From Alphaproteobacteria bacterium (GTDB lineage Bacteria; Pseudomonadota; Alphaproteobacteria; Micavibrionales; Micavibrionaceae): 64,000 nucleotides of DNA. The position numbers were made by a program, and so were the translations under genes. Under the pieces are notes generated by a model. The model searched no databases and was not told the DNA's origin. It saw nothing but the letters and a program-made list of their open reading frames with translations. The stretch lies in NCBI GenBank assembly GCA_021775915.1, contig JAJFGW010000023.1:1-64000 (forward strand), given 5' to 3'. Positions 27,733 through 37,427 of the stretch are shown one piece after another. How positions within the stretch are numbered: the first letter of the stretch is position 1; each line of letters begins with the position of its first letter.

Positions 27733-27851
27733 TATCAATAAATTGCTCTTATTTGCCCTTTTCCCTTCTGTCTGGTAGCAACATCTCCTTTTTTTTGATA
27801 AATTAGTATAGAGTAATTGTTTGGGGGAGTTGCGCTTAGCGCATAAAAATC

Positions 27852-29078
27852 ATGGCAGAGGGTGGACAGCAACATACAACGCATGAAAGCGCCATTGGCT
27901 GGATGATTCTTGGCGGAGTCTTTCTCGCTATTTTTTTCCTGTTCTGGCATTTCTTTGAGTATGAGATGAAAGACGCCCTGCGTTTTATCCGGCTCAGTGA
28001 AATTAAACTTGTCTCTATTTTTGTAGATGAGAACTATACCGTTATCATTGATGGAGAAGCGCTTCCTCTGGAGGCGTCCATAAAAGATATAGAAAACATT
28101 CCAGCGATAAATCTCGACGGCCCTTTGCTAAATATTATTTCAAGAATGGCTCTGGAACCCATGAAACTCATAATAAGTATTATTATGGGGGCTATGGGAA
28201 TGTGGGCGCTGTTTTTTGGGCCAGGCACGCAATACAGGCGAAAGATGAATCTGGACGGTATTATTGCCGCGCAAGCCAGAAATTTTCCAGCCATCCACCC
28301 CTTTATCAAATTCAACCCCTCCAATATGCCGCCGCGTCCTCCGGGCGCACCGGTTCCTGCGGAGTTGCCTCTTTTTTCAGAAGCGCTAGGGCCGGAAGAG
28401 TGGGTTGCTTACAATCAAATACCTGTGCCGGATGGGGCGCTGGACGCAAAAGCAGCTTACGTTGCTTTTGCTAAACAATTAGGACCTCGCTGGCAAGGCC
28501 CCATGCGGCTGCCCGCCTATAAACAAATTCTTCTTGCAGCTTGTTGCCTGAAAACATCTAGGAAAAGAGATGCTTCCGATGACATGTTGGGCCGGTTAGC
28601 TATGTGCTGGTCACATGACCGTAAATTACAGCTAGGCAAAGACAAAACATTACTAAAAGAAGCGCGGGCAGTCCTGAAAAATAGAGATCTTTCCGGGACC
28701 TGCCTGTCAAAATGTAACCAGCACTCTTTCCACACGACCGCTTTATTGCGCGCTTTGCAAACAGCCCGCGAAGAAGGGGGCGTTCTGGCCCCGGCGCAAT
28801 TTGTCTGGCTGCGCGGCTATGACAGAAACTTATGGTACCCGCTGAACAATCTGGGACGGCAGGCCTACCATATGGAAGCCATGGGTGCCATGTCACATTT
28901 CAAGGCTGAAAAAATGACTCAGCGCCCCATACCAAAACCAAAACTGGATGGGGCCGTCAGTAGCATCACCGAATATATGAATTCGGCGCGCTCCCGCCCT
29001 ATTCCGCAGCTCGATTACAGCAAATCAAAAAAACGCGGCGTTAAGAAACCAAAACAACAGCAAAAAGGTAAAAAATAA
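27852..29078 (+). CDS. DotM/IcmP-like type IVB secretion coupling protein
   Basis: A 408-residue inner membrane protein with two N-terminal transmembrane segments (GWMILGGVFLAIFFLFWHFF and PMKLIISIIMGAMGMWALFF) and a cytoplasmic domain with the DotM signature: KCNQHSFHTTALLRALQTARE, then FVWLRGYDRNLWYPLNNLGRQAYHMEAMGAMSHF. DotM forms the coupling complex with DotL, encoded two genes on. The Lys/Gln-rich tail (KKRGVKKPKQQQKGKK) is basic. The stop shares one base with the next start (TAATG). This is the first gene of the four-gene operon. Confidence 0.85.
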   Translation: MAEGGQQHTTHESAIGWMILGGVFLAIFFLFWHFFEYEMKDALRFIRLSEIKLVSIFVDENYTVIIDGEALPLEASIKDIENIPAINLDGPLLNIISRMALEPMKLIISIIMGAMGMWALFFGPGTQYRRKMNLDGIIAAQARNFPAIHPFIKFNPSNMPPRPPGAPVPAELPLFSEALGPEEWVAYNQIPVPDGALDAKAAYVAFAKQLGPRWQGPMRLPAYKQILLAACCLKTSRKRDASDDMLGRLAMCWSHDRKLQLGKDKTLLKEARAVLKNRDLSGTCLSKCNQHSFHTTALLRALQTAREEGGVLAPAQFVWLRGYDRNLWYPLNNLGRQAYHMEAMGAMSHFKAEKMTQRPIPKPKLDGAVSSITEYMNSARSRPIPQLDYSKSKKRGVKKPKQQQKGKK

Positions 29079-29614
29079 TGAGATGGTTAGAAAATTTAAC
29101 GGGCGGTTATTCGTCCAGTGCCAACGTCACCAGCGGCACGCTCGTTCTCTCTCTACCTGATGCGCAATCCCCTGTTGTCTGGCGTATGGAACTGGGAGAG
29201 ATCAAAGAAGCCGCCTTTGAAATACAAGACACAGACAATGGGAACTACATTCTGGCAATGAAAAAACCGGAAACAAAGCCACAGCAAATAGCTTCTTTCG
29301 ATAACAAGGCCAAAGCTTTAAAGGCGCTTATGTCCACGAGTCGCGCTATGAAGCAAGTACAGAGTGCTGCAACTATCGTTGCCAATGACGATGGAAGCGG
29401 AAGCACGGTTACTGTACCGCAAGAAAAAAAATCCGGACAATTTATAGCCGGTATTATCGGCGTTATTATCCTAGGCGCTTTAATTTTTGGTCTGACGCAA
29501 ATAGGCCCCAAAGTGCAGCGTTCAACAACATCTTCCGGTTCCACTTCAACAAACGCATCGCCAGGAGCGCCAGGCGTTCCAGTATCTGCCGACGATTTTT
29601 TAAAAAACAGATAG
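29078..29614 (+). CDS. Single-pass membrane protein between DotM and DotL
   Basis: A 178-residue protein of unknown family. The first 110 residues look like a small soluble alpha/beta domain, then a single membrane helix at about 127-147 (FIAGIIGVIILGALIFGL) and a Ser/Thr/Gly/Pro-rich tail. Overlap with DotM by one base and 16 bases to DotL make it an operon partner of the coupling complex; in position it would correspond to an accessory of the DotL-DotM pair, but no sequence match is recognised. Confidence 0.6.
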   Translation: MRWLENLTGGYSSSANVTSGTLVLSLPDAQSPVVWRMELGEIKEAAFEIQDTDNGNYILAMKKPETKPQQIASFDNKAKALKALMSTSRAMKQVQSAATIVANDDGSGSTVTVPQEKKSGQFIAGIIGVIILGALIFGLTQIGPKVQRSTTSSGSTSTNASPGAPGVPVSADDFLKNR

Positions 29615-29630
29615 GTTTTAAAGAAAAAGA

Positions 29631-32006
29631 ATGGCTTTAGACCAGAGAAAATATGAAAGAGAGCACCTTGATGTCCTGCGGGACATCAGGCCAACGTATG
29701 TGCGCCTTGCCGAATGGATGCGCAAGCCATCGCATTCCTTTGTTTTGTTTTTCTTCGGCATTGGTTCTTTCTATTTTCTCGAAGGTAGCATTCACTTCCT
29801 TGATATTACTTTCCTTATCTATACCGGTTATTTTTTCTGGTTAAGAGCTCAAGATCGTAGTCTGGCTTTTAAGCTTCCAATGGGTGCAAAATGGAAAGAT
29901 AAAAATAATGACGGGCCGGGCCGCAATAATGTTCCCGAAGGTATCCTGTATCTGGGCAACGTAAAAGATACAAACGAAGAAATATGGTTCAGCAATTCAG
30001 ATGCCAGGACTCACTGCCTGTTTTTAGGAACCACCGGTTCCGGTAAAACGGAAGGGCTTAAATCCATGGTCGCCAACGCCATGACATGGGCGTCAGGATT
30101 TGTTTATGTCGATGGTAAAGCCGATACGGATTTATGGTCGTCCCTGTCGTCCCTCGTGCGCCGCTTTGGCCGTGATGATGATTTACTGGTGCTGAACTAT
30201 ATGACCGGCAACTCGGACGTAAAAGCACCGTCAAACACAATGAACCCATTCTCCTCCGGCTCGGCCTCCTACCTGACCAATATGCTTGTAAGCCTGATGC
30301 CTGCCGCCGAAGGTGATAACGCAATGTGGAAAGAGCGAGCGGTGTCCCTTATCAGCTCGGTGATGCCAGCCTTAACATACAAGCGAGACTATCAAGAGAC
30401 CCCGCTTTCGGTCAGCATCATTCGTGAATATTTAACATTACCCAATGTGATAAAACTTTCCAAAGACGAAGGCGTTCCGGAGGCCATCCGCGAAGGCCTG
30501 AACGGATATCTTGACACATTGCCGGGCTATGTCGCCGATGCTTATGACGATCAGGGGCAGGTTAAACCGCCCGGCCCGGACCAACCTCAATATGACACAA
30601 CAACAGCCAGCCAGCAGCACGGCTACCTGTCGATGCAATTCACCCGCGCCCTTCAGTCACTCGGTGATGAATATGGTTACATCTTTGACACACAAGCCGC
30701 AGATGTGGACATGGTCGACGCCGTTCTAAACCGCCGCATTTTGGTCGTTCTAATCCCGGCACTGGAAAAGTCAGCCGATGAAACGGCCAATCTCGGTAAA
30801 ATTGTTGCTGCCACAATCAAAGGCATGATGGGGTCTTCACTAGGCGCCACCGTGGAAGGGGAAGCCTCGACCGTTATCGAGAACAAGCCGACCCAATCCT
30901 CAACGCCTTTCATGGTTATTTTCGACGAGGTTGGTTACTATACGTCCGAGGGCATGGCCGTGATGGCGGCGCAAGCCCGGTCTCTTGGTTTCTGCCTTGT
31001 TTATGCAGCACAGGATTTACCGGCACTCGAAAAAAGAGTGAAGGAAGAAGCGCGCTCTATTACGGCCAACTGTAATATCAAAATTTTTGGAAAACTCGAA
31101 GACCCGACACAAACCAAAGAGTTTTTTGAAAAAACGGTCGGCTCAGCCATCGTCATGGAAGCCTCCAGCTTCCAACTTTCCGGCGGTGCGGGCAGCGGTG
31201 CCTATTACGATACCCAGCAAGCCAACATGCAATTACGGCCACGCGCCAGCTACGATGAACTGCGCGGCTACAAAGAGGGGCAGGCGATCATCACGTTTGG
31301 TGAGGCCGTGATGGAGGCCGGAATTTTCTACTCCAATCCGGGCTTTGCCAAGGCCATGCGGGTTACGCGTTTTGTCGCGCTACCACCTCCTGATGAAAAT
31401 CTTATTAAACATTCCAGTGCCATTACAAAAGTTCGTGACTTGATGGTTCACAAAACTTGGACGGCCATGAAAGCCGATGTTGCCATTGAAACAGAAGATG
31501 AAATTGCAGCCATGGCCGAAGGATTCGATCTTGCTGAAAAAGCTAAAAAAGAAGGAGCAGAAGGCGGCATGGCCGCCATTGCCGGTGTTTATGCCCTTAA
31601 TAATTCTCTGGATGCAGAAACAACAACCGCTGACGTGCCGCCCCCTCCTCCGGCAGCGGCACCGGAAAAAACAGCCGCGCCGCCACCACAACAACAAGAC
31701 ACTCCAGCCAGCACGGCAAGCACCGACACAACAAACAACCCGATGGGAATGTTTGCGAAAAAACCGAGCGGAGAAGACGCTCCAGTAACACCGGAAACAA
31801 AAAAACCAGACGAAAAACCTGCGCCGCAAAAAGAAACAATGCCGCCGCCAGTAGAGCAAGAACAGAAGGTTACCCCTGAGCCCACCGCGGCCCAGCCCGT
31901 TAAACTTGACCCTGAAGTTGAAACAATACTGCAAAAAGCAGGGCAGGACGCAAAGCAGGCCATTTTCAAAAGCAAAGATCCAGACGATGCTGATGAAGCA
32001 GAATAA
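29631..32006 (+). CDS. DotL/IcmO-like type IV coupling ATPase
   Basis: A 791-residue coupling ATPase. Two N-terminal membrane segments (about residues 39-72) are followed by the Walker A motif GTTGSGKT at 133-140, the DGKADTDLW segment just after, the Walker B MVIFDEVGYY near 430, and the GQAIITFGEAVMEA region typical of DotL. The last 150 residues are Pro/Gln/Ala/Lys-rich and disordered, as in DotL tails that recruit adaptors. It recruits substrates to the type IVB system with DotM. No other Dot/Icm core gene is in the window. Confidence 0.88.
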   Translation: MALDQRKYEREHLDVLRDIRPTYVRLAEWMRKPSHSFVLFFFGIGSFYFLEGSIHFLDITFLIYTGYFFWLRAQDRSLAFKLPMGAKWKDKNNDGPGRNNVPEGILYLGNVKDTNEEIWFSNSDARTHCLFLGTTGSGKTEGLKSMVANAMTWASGFVYVDGKADTDLWSSLSSLVRRFGRDDDLLVLNYMTGNSDVKAPSNTMNPFSSGSASYLTNMLVSLMPAAEGDNAMWKERAVSLISSVMPALTYKRDYQETPLSVSIIREYLTLPNVIKLSKDEGVPEAIREGLNGYLDTLPGYVADAYDDQGQVKPPGPDQPQYDTTTASQQHGYLSMQFTRALQSLGDEYGYIFDTQAADVDMVDAVLNRRILVVLIPALEKSADETANLGKIVAATIKGMMGSSLGATVEGEASTVIENKPTQSSTPFMVIFDEVGYYTSEGMAVMAAQARSLGFCLVYAAQDLPALEKRVKEEARSITANCNIKIFGKLEDPTQTKEFFEKTVGSAIVMEASSFQLSGGAGSGAYYDTQQANMQLRPRASYDELRGYKEGQAIITFGEAVMEAGIFYSNPGFAKAMRVTRFVALPPPDENLIKHSSAITKVRDLMVHKTWTAMKADVAIETEDEIAAMAEGFDLAEKAKKEGAEGGMAAIAGVYALNNSLDAETTTADVPPPPPAAAPEKTAAPPPQQQDTPASTASTDTTNNPMGMFAKKPSGEDAPVTPETKKPDEKPAPQKETMPPPVEQEQKVTPEPTAAQPVKLDPEVETILQKAGQDAKQAIFKSKDPDDADEAE

Positions 32007-32694
32007 TAGCACCCCGGAAAGCGGCAATGCTTTCTTTATTGTCATGATTGGCGTCATCCTGTTTGCTGCCCTTATGTTTACTTTTTCACGTGGCGCGCGA
32101 CAGGGCGGCGGGAATTTATCAGAAAAACAAGCGGGAATTTTTGCATCAGACATTCTAAATTACACACAAAGAGTAGAGCGCGGCTTGGCCCGCGTTTACA
32201 GCAAAGGTTTCTCTGAAAACGATATAAGCTTTGAAAATAATATTTCCGCCGCTAACTACGCCAATGCAAATTGTGGTGCCGGGCTGAACAGGTGCAAAGT
32301 GTTCCTGCCCGCAGGTGGCGGCGCGACCTACAAACCTCTCGAAAGCAGCTGGTCTTTAAGCCAGACAGACTGGGTATTTACAGGTGCAAATGGTGTGTTC
32401 GGACTAGGGCAGGACTGCGCCGCTTCTCGCTGTTCAGAGCTTATCATGATGATTGAAGATGTGCCGATGTCTCTCTGTATTGCGATTAATGAGCAAGTGA
32501 ACCTGACCAGTGGCGGTGCCGCCCCGCCCACAGATGCCAATGTCAACCCGGCTATATTTACAAGCACCTTCGCCTACGCCGCCACCGACGATATTGGCGA
32601 TGAAGACGTCACTTTAAATGGTGTTAGAACTGGCTGCTTCCTTGAAACGGGCAGCGGTGATTATTATTTTTATCATACGCTGCTGGAGCGATGA
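31987..32694 (+). CDS. Pilin-like single-pass membrane protein
   Basis: A protein of about 235 residues whose start (ATG at 31987 or 31993) lies inside the end of the DotL gene, out of frame, so they are translationally coupled. One N-terminal hydrophobic helix (NAFFIVMIGVILFAALMFTFS) after a short Gly-containing leader is followed by a periplasmic domain with cysteines at NCGAGLNRC, DCAASRC and LC...GC. The layout resembles type IV pilin-like or pseudopilin proteins, but without a clear prepilin cleavage motif. Part of the DotM-DotL operon. Confidence 0.62.
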   Translation: MLMKQNNSTPESGNAFFIVMIGVILFAALMFTFSRGARQGGGNLSEKQAGIFASDILNYTQRVERGLARVYSKGFSENDISFENNISAANYANANCGAGLNRCKVFLPAGGGATYKPLESSWSLSQTDWVFTGANGVFGLGQDCAASRCSELIMMIEDVPMSLCIAINEQVNLTSGGAAPPTDANVNPAIFTSTFAYAATDDIGDEDVTLNGVRTGCFLETGSGDYYFYHTLLER

Positions 32695-35556
32695 TTACGC
32701 CGCTTTTTCATTTTTGGTGTGATGCTCAACAGCATCGGCGCAGCGATTACAAATACCGTCCATCTGCGCCCCGACTTCCGGCAAAATTTTCCAGCACCGC
32801 TCGCACTTGGAGCCTTCTGATTTTTTGATGGAGACAGAAGATTCTCCCTCTTTAATTTCTATCTGTGAGGTAATGCAAATGTCCGCCATTTCATCAGCCA
32901 GAGACTTAACAGCCTCTGCATTTGTTACCAAGACCGGGTAAGCTTCCAATGAAGATCGCAATTCTTTACTGGCACGCAGCGGCTCAATCGCAGCCAAAAC
33001 CGCCGCTCGAATATCAATAATATCAGCCCACTTCTCCGCCAACGCCTCATCTTTCCATTCTGCCGGAACATCCGGAAACTGGCGCAGGTGAACGCTTTCG
33101 GCACCACCAAAAACATCAGAAGGACGGTGGCTCCACGCCTCTTCCGCCGTGAAGCAGAGCAGCGGTGCAAGCCACGCGCTCAAAGCTTCAAAAAGATACA
33201 TCATAACCGTACGGGTTGCGCGGCGCTCGAAACTATCAGGACGGTCGCAATAGAGCCGGTCTTTGCGAATATCAAAATAAAAGGCCGATAAATCTTCGTT
33301 ACAAAAATCATGCAACAATTTTGTCAGTTTTGAGAACTCAAAATTTTCAATGCAAGAGCGCACGTCTTTATCTGTTTCATAAAGTCTGTGCAGGACAAGT
33401 CGTTCAAGTTCCGGCATATTCTTATAGTCTTCCGGTGAAACTTTCTCTGCCTCAGTAAATCCTTCTAATGCCCCTAATAAAAAGCGCAGCGTATTACGAA
33501 TGCGGCGGTAAATATCACCGGTGGATTTAAGCGCCTCATCACTGATACGAATATCTTCGGCGTAATTCGATGTCAGTGTCCACAAGCGCAATATATCCGC
33601 GCCGGATTTGTTTGTAATATCCTGCGGCGCAACCACATTGCCCGCCGATTTGGACATTTTATAACCGTCTTTATCGAGCACAAAACCATGGGTCAGCACA
33701 GTCTTGTAAGGCGCGCACCCTTTGGTGCCACAGCTTTCCAGCAACGATGAATGGAACCAGCCGCGATGCTGGTCGGAGCCTTCGAGATATAAATCGGCTT
33801 GTTCCACGCCCTCAAAAACAGGCCAGCGTTCCGTATCACCGAGCACAAAAGCATGGGTGGAACCGGACTCAAACCAGACATCAACAATGTCAAAAATTTG
33901 CTCGTAATCATCAACGCTGTAAGAATTGCCAAGGAAGTCCTCCGGCGGGCGCGACCACCATGCATCAGCACCCTCTTTTTCAAAAAGATCGGCAACACGA
34001 GTTAAAACAGATTCATCATTAAGAACTTCAGATGTTTCTTTATGAACAAATAACGCAATCGGCACGCCCCACGAACGCTGCCGCGAGATACACCAATCCG
34101 GACGATTTTCGATCATGGCACGAATACGCGCCTGCCCCTTTTCCGGCACCCAGCGGGTTTCGCTAATGGCTTTGAGCGCGGTGTCACGCAAATGACTATC
34201 ATCATCCATACCCACAAACCATTGCGGGGTGGTGCGGAAAATCAGCGGCGCTTTTGACCGCCATGAGTGCGGATATTCATGGCGCAGCGACCCTTTGGCG
34301 AGCAGCGCTCCAGCCTCCGCCATTTCCTTAAGCACCGCAAAATTACCACCGCCCAGCTCGCCGTCCTGTGTGTAAACTTCCATGCCAGCGAACAGCGGCA
34401 CATGCTCACGGAACTTTCCGTCATCAGTGACATTGTCGGTCACTTCCAGACCGTTTGCTTTACCGAGATTAAAATCGTCCTCACCATGACCGGGCGCGAT
34501 ATGGACAAATCCTGTCCCCGCTTCCTCGGTTACAAAATCACCCGCCAAAGCAGGAACATTAAAATCATAGCCCTTGCCATGAAAAGGATGCCGGCAAATT
34601 GTGCCTTCCAGATCGGAACCTTTGAACGTAGCAACCTGCTCCCATTCATCAATCTTAGCTTTGTCTTTCACGTCATCCGCCAGCGAGATTGCCAACACGA
34701 GTTTATCACCAACAATCGCGCGGCTACCCTCGGCAACGCTCTTCACCTCATATACGCCATACTCAATGCTCTCACCAAAAGCCAGCGCCCGGTTAGACGG
34801 CATCGTCCATGGCGTGGTCGTCCAGATCACAATCGAAGCATCTTTAAGTGCCTCTATGTTTGTTTTAACAATCGGAAACTTGATCCAGATCGTGATTGAT
34901 TTATGGTCTTTATATTCGATCTCGGCCTCGGCCAGCGCGGTTTGTTCCACCACCGACCACATAATTGGTTTCGCGCCCCTATATAAGAGTCCGTTTTGCG
35001 CAAATTTATGAATTTCGCGGACAATCTTGCCTTCCGCTTCATTCCTCATGGTGAGATAAGGCGTATCCCAGTCACCATTGATGCCAAGACGCTGAAACTC
35101 ATCGCTCTGAATATCAACCCATTTTCCAGCAAAGTCGCGGCATTCCGCGCGGAAATCTATCGGATCGACATCATCCTTGTCTTTGCCTTCTTCGCGATAT
35201 TTTTCCTCGATCTTCCACTCAATCGGCAAACCGTGACAGTCCCAGCCCGGCACATAAGGTGCGTTATAGCCCATCATTTGATAAGAGCGGCAGGTCACAT
35301 CCTTAAGGATTTTGTTCATCGCGTGGCCAATATGAATATGGCCGTTGGCATAAGGCGGACCGTCATGCAAAATCCACTTAGGGAGGTCTTTGGACTGCTC
35401 ACGCAGCATATTGTAGAGGTCCATTTCCTGCCATTTTTTGACCATACCCGGCTCTTTTTGAGCCAGATCACCGCGCATAGGGAACTCCGTCTTCGGCAGG
35501 AAGACCGTTTCCTTATATACATCTTCTTTTTTGGGCTCGTTACTCATAACAGGCAC
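32695..35556 (-). CDS. ileS: Isoleucyl-tRNA synthetase
   Basis: A 953-residue class I synthetase that charges tRNA-Ile. It has the HIGH motif in GHIHIGHAMNKIL near residue 74, the editing domain, the KMSKS motif near 633, and a C-terminal zinc-binding Cys pair set (KCERCWKI and CNRCADAV) near 917-940, so it is the full bacterial zinc-type enzyme. The GTG at 35556 has GGAG 11 bases before it; the ATG at 35547 is an alternative start. The stop abuts the stop of the convergent pilin-like gene. It lies directly after the ribF-AEC pair, as is common in Proteobacteria. Confidence 0.96.
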   Translation of the reverse strand: MPVMSNEPKKEDVYKETVFLPKTEFPMRGDLAQKEPGMVKKWQEMDLYNMLREQSKDLPKWILHDGPPYANGHIHIGHAMNKILKDVTCRSYQMMGYNAPYVPGWDCHGLPIEWKIEEKYREEGKDKDDVDPIDFRAECRDFAGKWVDIQSDEFQRLGINGDWDTPYLTMRNEAEGKIVREIHKFAQNGLLYRGAKPIMWSVVEQTALAEAEIEYKDHKSITIWIKFPIVKTNIEALKDASIVIWTTTPWTMPSNRALAFGESIEYGVYEVKSVAEGSRAIVGDKLVLAISLADDVKDKAKIDEWEQVATFKGSDLEGTICRHPFHGKGYDFNVPALAGDFVTEEAGTGFVHIAPGHGEDDFNLGKANGLEVTDNVTDDGKFREHVPLFAGMEVYTQDGELGGGNFAVLKEMAEAGALLAKGSLRHEYPHSWRSKAPLIFRTTPQWFVGMDDDSHLRDTALKAISETRWVPEKGQARIRAMIENRPDWCISRQRSWGVPIALFVHKETSEVLNDESVLTRVADLFEKEGADAWWSRPPEDFLGNSYSVDDYEQIFDIVDVWFESGSTHAFVLGDTERWPVFEGVEQADLYLEGSDQHRGWFHSSLLESCGTKGCAPYKTVLTHGFVLDKDGYKMSKSAGNVVAPQDITNKSGADILRLWTLTSNYAEDIRISDEALKSTGDIYRRIRNTLRFLLGALEGFTEAEKVSPEDYKNMPELERLVLHRLYETDKDVRSCIENFEFSKLTKLLHDFCNEDLSAFYFDIRKDRLYCDRPDSFERRATRTVMMYLFEALSAWLAPLLCFTAEEAWSHRPSDVFGGAESVHLRQFPDVPAEWKDEALAEKWADIIDIRAAVLAAIEPLRASKELRSSLEAYPVLVTNAEAVKSLADEMADICITSQIEIKEGESSVSIKKSEGSKCERCWKILPEVGAQMDGICNRCADAVEHHTKNEKAA

Positions 35557-35571
35557 TATCGCGGCAACTCC

Positions 35572-36495
35572 TTATAAAATCAAGCCTTTGATCAAGCCCA
35601 GCATGACCGGAATATAGAATACGGCAAAAACCGTAGATAACAACACAGCCGTCGCAGCTTCTTCAGCGGGCAGTTTAAGCGCCCCAGCAAAAGCGACCGT
35701 ATTAGCGGCCAACGGCACCATCCCTATAATCATAAGCATAAGATGAACGGGCTGATCATACAGACCAAAAACAAGCTTATCGGCCATTAGTAGCCCAAAC
35801 ATCAAAAACGGCCAGACAATAAAACGATAACCAAACAACCAGCCAAGCATGGCTAAATCAGGCTTAATGATTTTAATTTTAGATAGCCCCACACCAATCA
35901 GCATCATACCAATCACCACATAAGCACCAGTAAAATGGTCCCAATATGTATAGAAAATATCCGGCATACTAACGTGAAGGCAATTAAGCAACAACGCCAA
36001 TAACGCTGCATGCAATACCGGAAGCTTAATAACTTTTTTCAAACTTTCACGGGCATGGCTATGACCGCGTGCGCCGATGTAATAACAAAAAGTCATCTCA
36101 TTTAGAACAATCGCTAGATTTATCAGCATATAAAGTCCCACAGCCTCCGGCCCGAGCAATGCCAGCACAATCGGTAAGCCGAAATAACCTGTATTCCCAG
36201 TGCCACTAGCCATACCAATCAAATTAGCCATATTATTTTTTAAATGCCATTGCGATGTTTTATAGGATAAATAAGCGATAAAGGCAGCAACCAAATAAAT
36301 AGCAACAGGCAGAAACAGATAGGCCGGATTAAGCTCAATTTTCAGGATCGCACCAAACGCAACGACTGGCGAAATAATAAAAATAGCAAGCGTTGCCAGA
36401 GAATGTAAATTAACCTCCAGCCAACGCCCAGCGATATAACCAAGCCCAATCAAGATGTAGAGAGGAACCAAGTTTCCCAGCAACAAACCAATCAT
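35572..36495 (-). CDS. AEC-family transporter
   Basis: A membrane protein of 307 residues with about ten transmembrane helices in two five-helix halves, matching the auxin efflux carrier (AEC) family, whose bacterial members export or exchange small organic anions. The helices contain GTGNTGYFGLP, which fits the family's broken-helix substrate crossover. Start at the ATG at 36495, which overlaps the ribF stop by four bases (ATGA); an upstream extension to 36531 lacks support. Substrate unknown. Confidence 0.85.
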   Translation of the reverse strand: MIGLLLGNLVPLYILIGLGYIAGRWLEVNLHSLATLAIFIISPVVAFGAILKIELNPAYLFLPVAIYLVAAFIAYLSYKTSQWHLKNNMANLIGMASGTGNTGYFGLPIVLALLGPEAVGLYMLINLAIVLNEMTFCYYIGARGHSHARESLKKVIKLPVLHAALLALLLNCLHVSMPDIFYTYWDHFTGAYVVIGMMLIGVGLSKIKIIKPDLAMLGWLFGYRFIVWPFLMFGLLMADKLVFGLYDQPVHLMLMIIGMVPLAANTVAFAGALKLPAEEAATAVLLSTVFAVFYIPVMLGLIKGLIL

Positions 36496-37427
36496 TTGAC
36501 ATCCCCCAGAATTTTTCTGGTTTCCTGACAATCCCGCTCTATTTGCGCTATCAGAGCCTCAAGATTATCAAACCGGGCTTCGCCGCGTAGCTTTTTCACG
36601 GGACGAATGCGCAAAGTTTTACCGTAAATATCGCGATCAAAGTCCAGAATATGTGCCTCGACCTGCCCGACAGGGATTTCAAACATCGGGCGGATACCAA
36701 TATTGGTCGCCGCCATACGCCAATCATCCTCGCCTTCACCCTCGATATTCACCATCGCCGCATAAACGCCATAAGCAGGATGCAGCGTATCTTCCAGCTT
36801 TACATTGGCGGTCGGGAAACCAAGCTCGCGCCCGCGCTGATCACCCTTGACGATGATGCCTTCGATTTCCCAGCTCCACCCGAGCAACTCATTCGCCTTA
36901 TCAATCTCGCCGTGCCGCAAAGCAGTGCGGATCGCGCTGGAAGAAAAGGTGCTGTCCCCTTCATCGGCGATTTTATCAATAACGGTAACGTCAAACCCGG
37001 CCTGCTTTAAGGTTTCGGGCGTGCCTTTGCGTAACTGCCCAAAGCAAAAATCGTAACCGACAACAATATGAACAGGCTTAAGTCCCTGCTTAAGAATGTT
37101 TTCAATAAAATCTTCGGCACTTTGGCTCGCAAAATCCCAGTTGAAATCCAGAGAAAACAAAACATCAATGCCGCTTTTTTCAAGCCGCCGCGCCTTCATA
37201 GCAACAGGGGTAATCCGAAACGGCGGGTCGTCAGCACGGAATAATTTACGCGGGTGCGGCTCAAAGCTCAAAACACCAAGCTTTGCGCCTTTTTTATCAG
37301 CAATGCCCCGCGCATCGCTGATAAGCTGCTGATGCCCCAAATGAACACCGTCAAAATTACCGATAACAAGAACGGTATTTTGCGCGGCCTCTTTTACGTC
37401 TTTGTAGCTTTGAATGATTTGCATCAT
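36492..37427 (-). CDS. ribF: Bifunctional riboflavin kinase / FAD synthetase
   Basis: A 311-residue enzyme that phosphorylates riboflavin to FMN and adenylates FMN to FAD. The N-terminal FMN adenylyltransferase domain has [13 protein letters not shown] near residue 22, [14 protein letters not shown] and [12 protein letters not shown]; the C-terminal riboflavin kinase domain has [13 protein letters not shown] near 199 and a YGVYA segment. Full length. Overlap with the stop of the MmsA-like dehydrogenase by four bases and with AEC by four bases gives a tightly packed run. Confidence 0.95.
   Translation of the reverse strand: MMQIIQSYKDVKEAAQNTVLVIGNFDGVHLGHQQLISDARGIADKKGAKLGVLSFEPHPRKLFRADDPPFRITPVAMKARRLEKSGIDVLFSLDFNWDFASQSAEDFIENILKQGLKPVHIVVGYDFCFGQLRKGTPETLKQAGFDVTVIDKIADEGDSTFSSSAIRTALRHGEIDKANELLGWSWEIEGIIVKGDQRGRELGFPTANVKLEDTLHPAYGVYAAMVNIEGEGEDDWRMAATNIGIRPMFEIPVGQVEAHILDFDRDIYGKTLRIRPVKKLRGEARFDNLEALIAQIERDCQETRKILGDVK

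Noticed and set aside
31380-32153. Long frame antisense to the DotL C-terminus
   Set aside because: Its Cys/Phe/Arg-rich sequence is the reverse reading of the Pro/Gln/Lys-rich DotL tail; no start signal.
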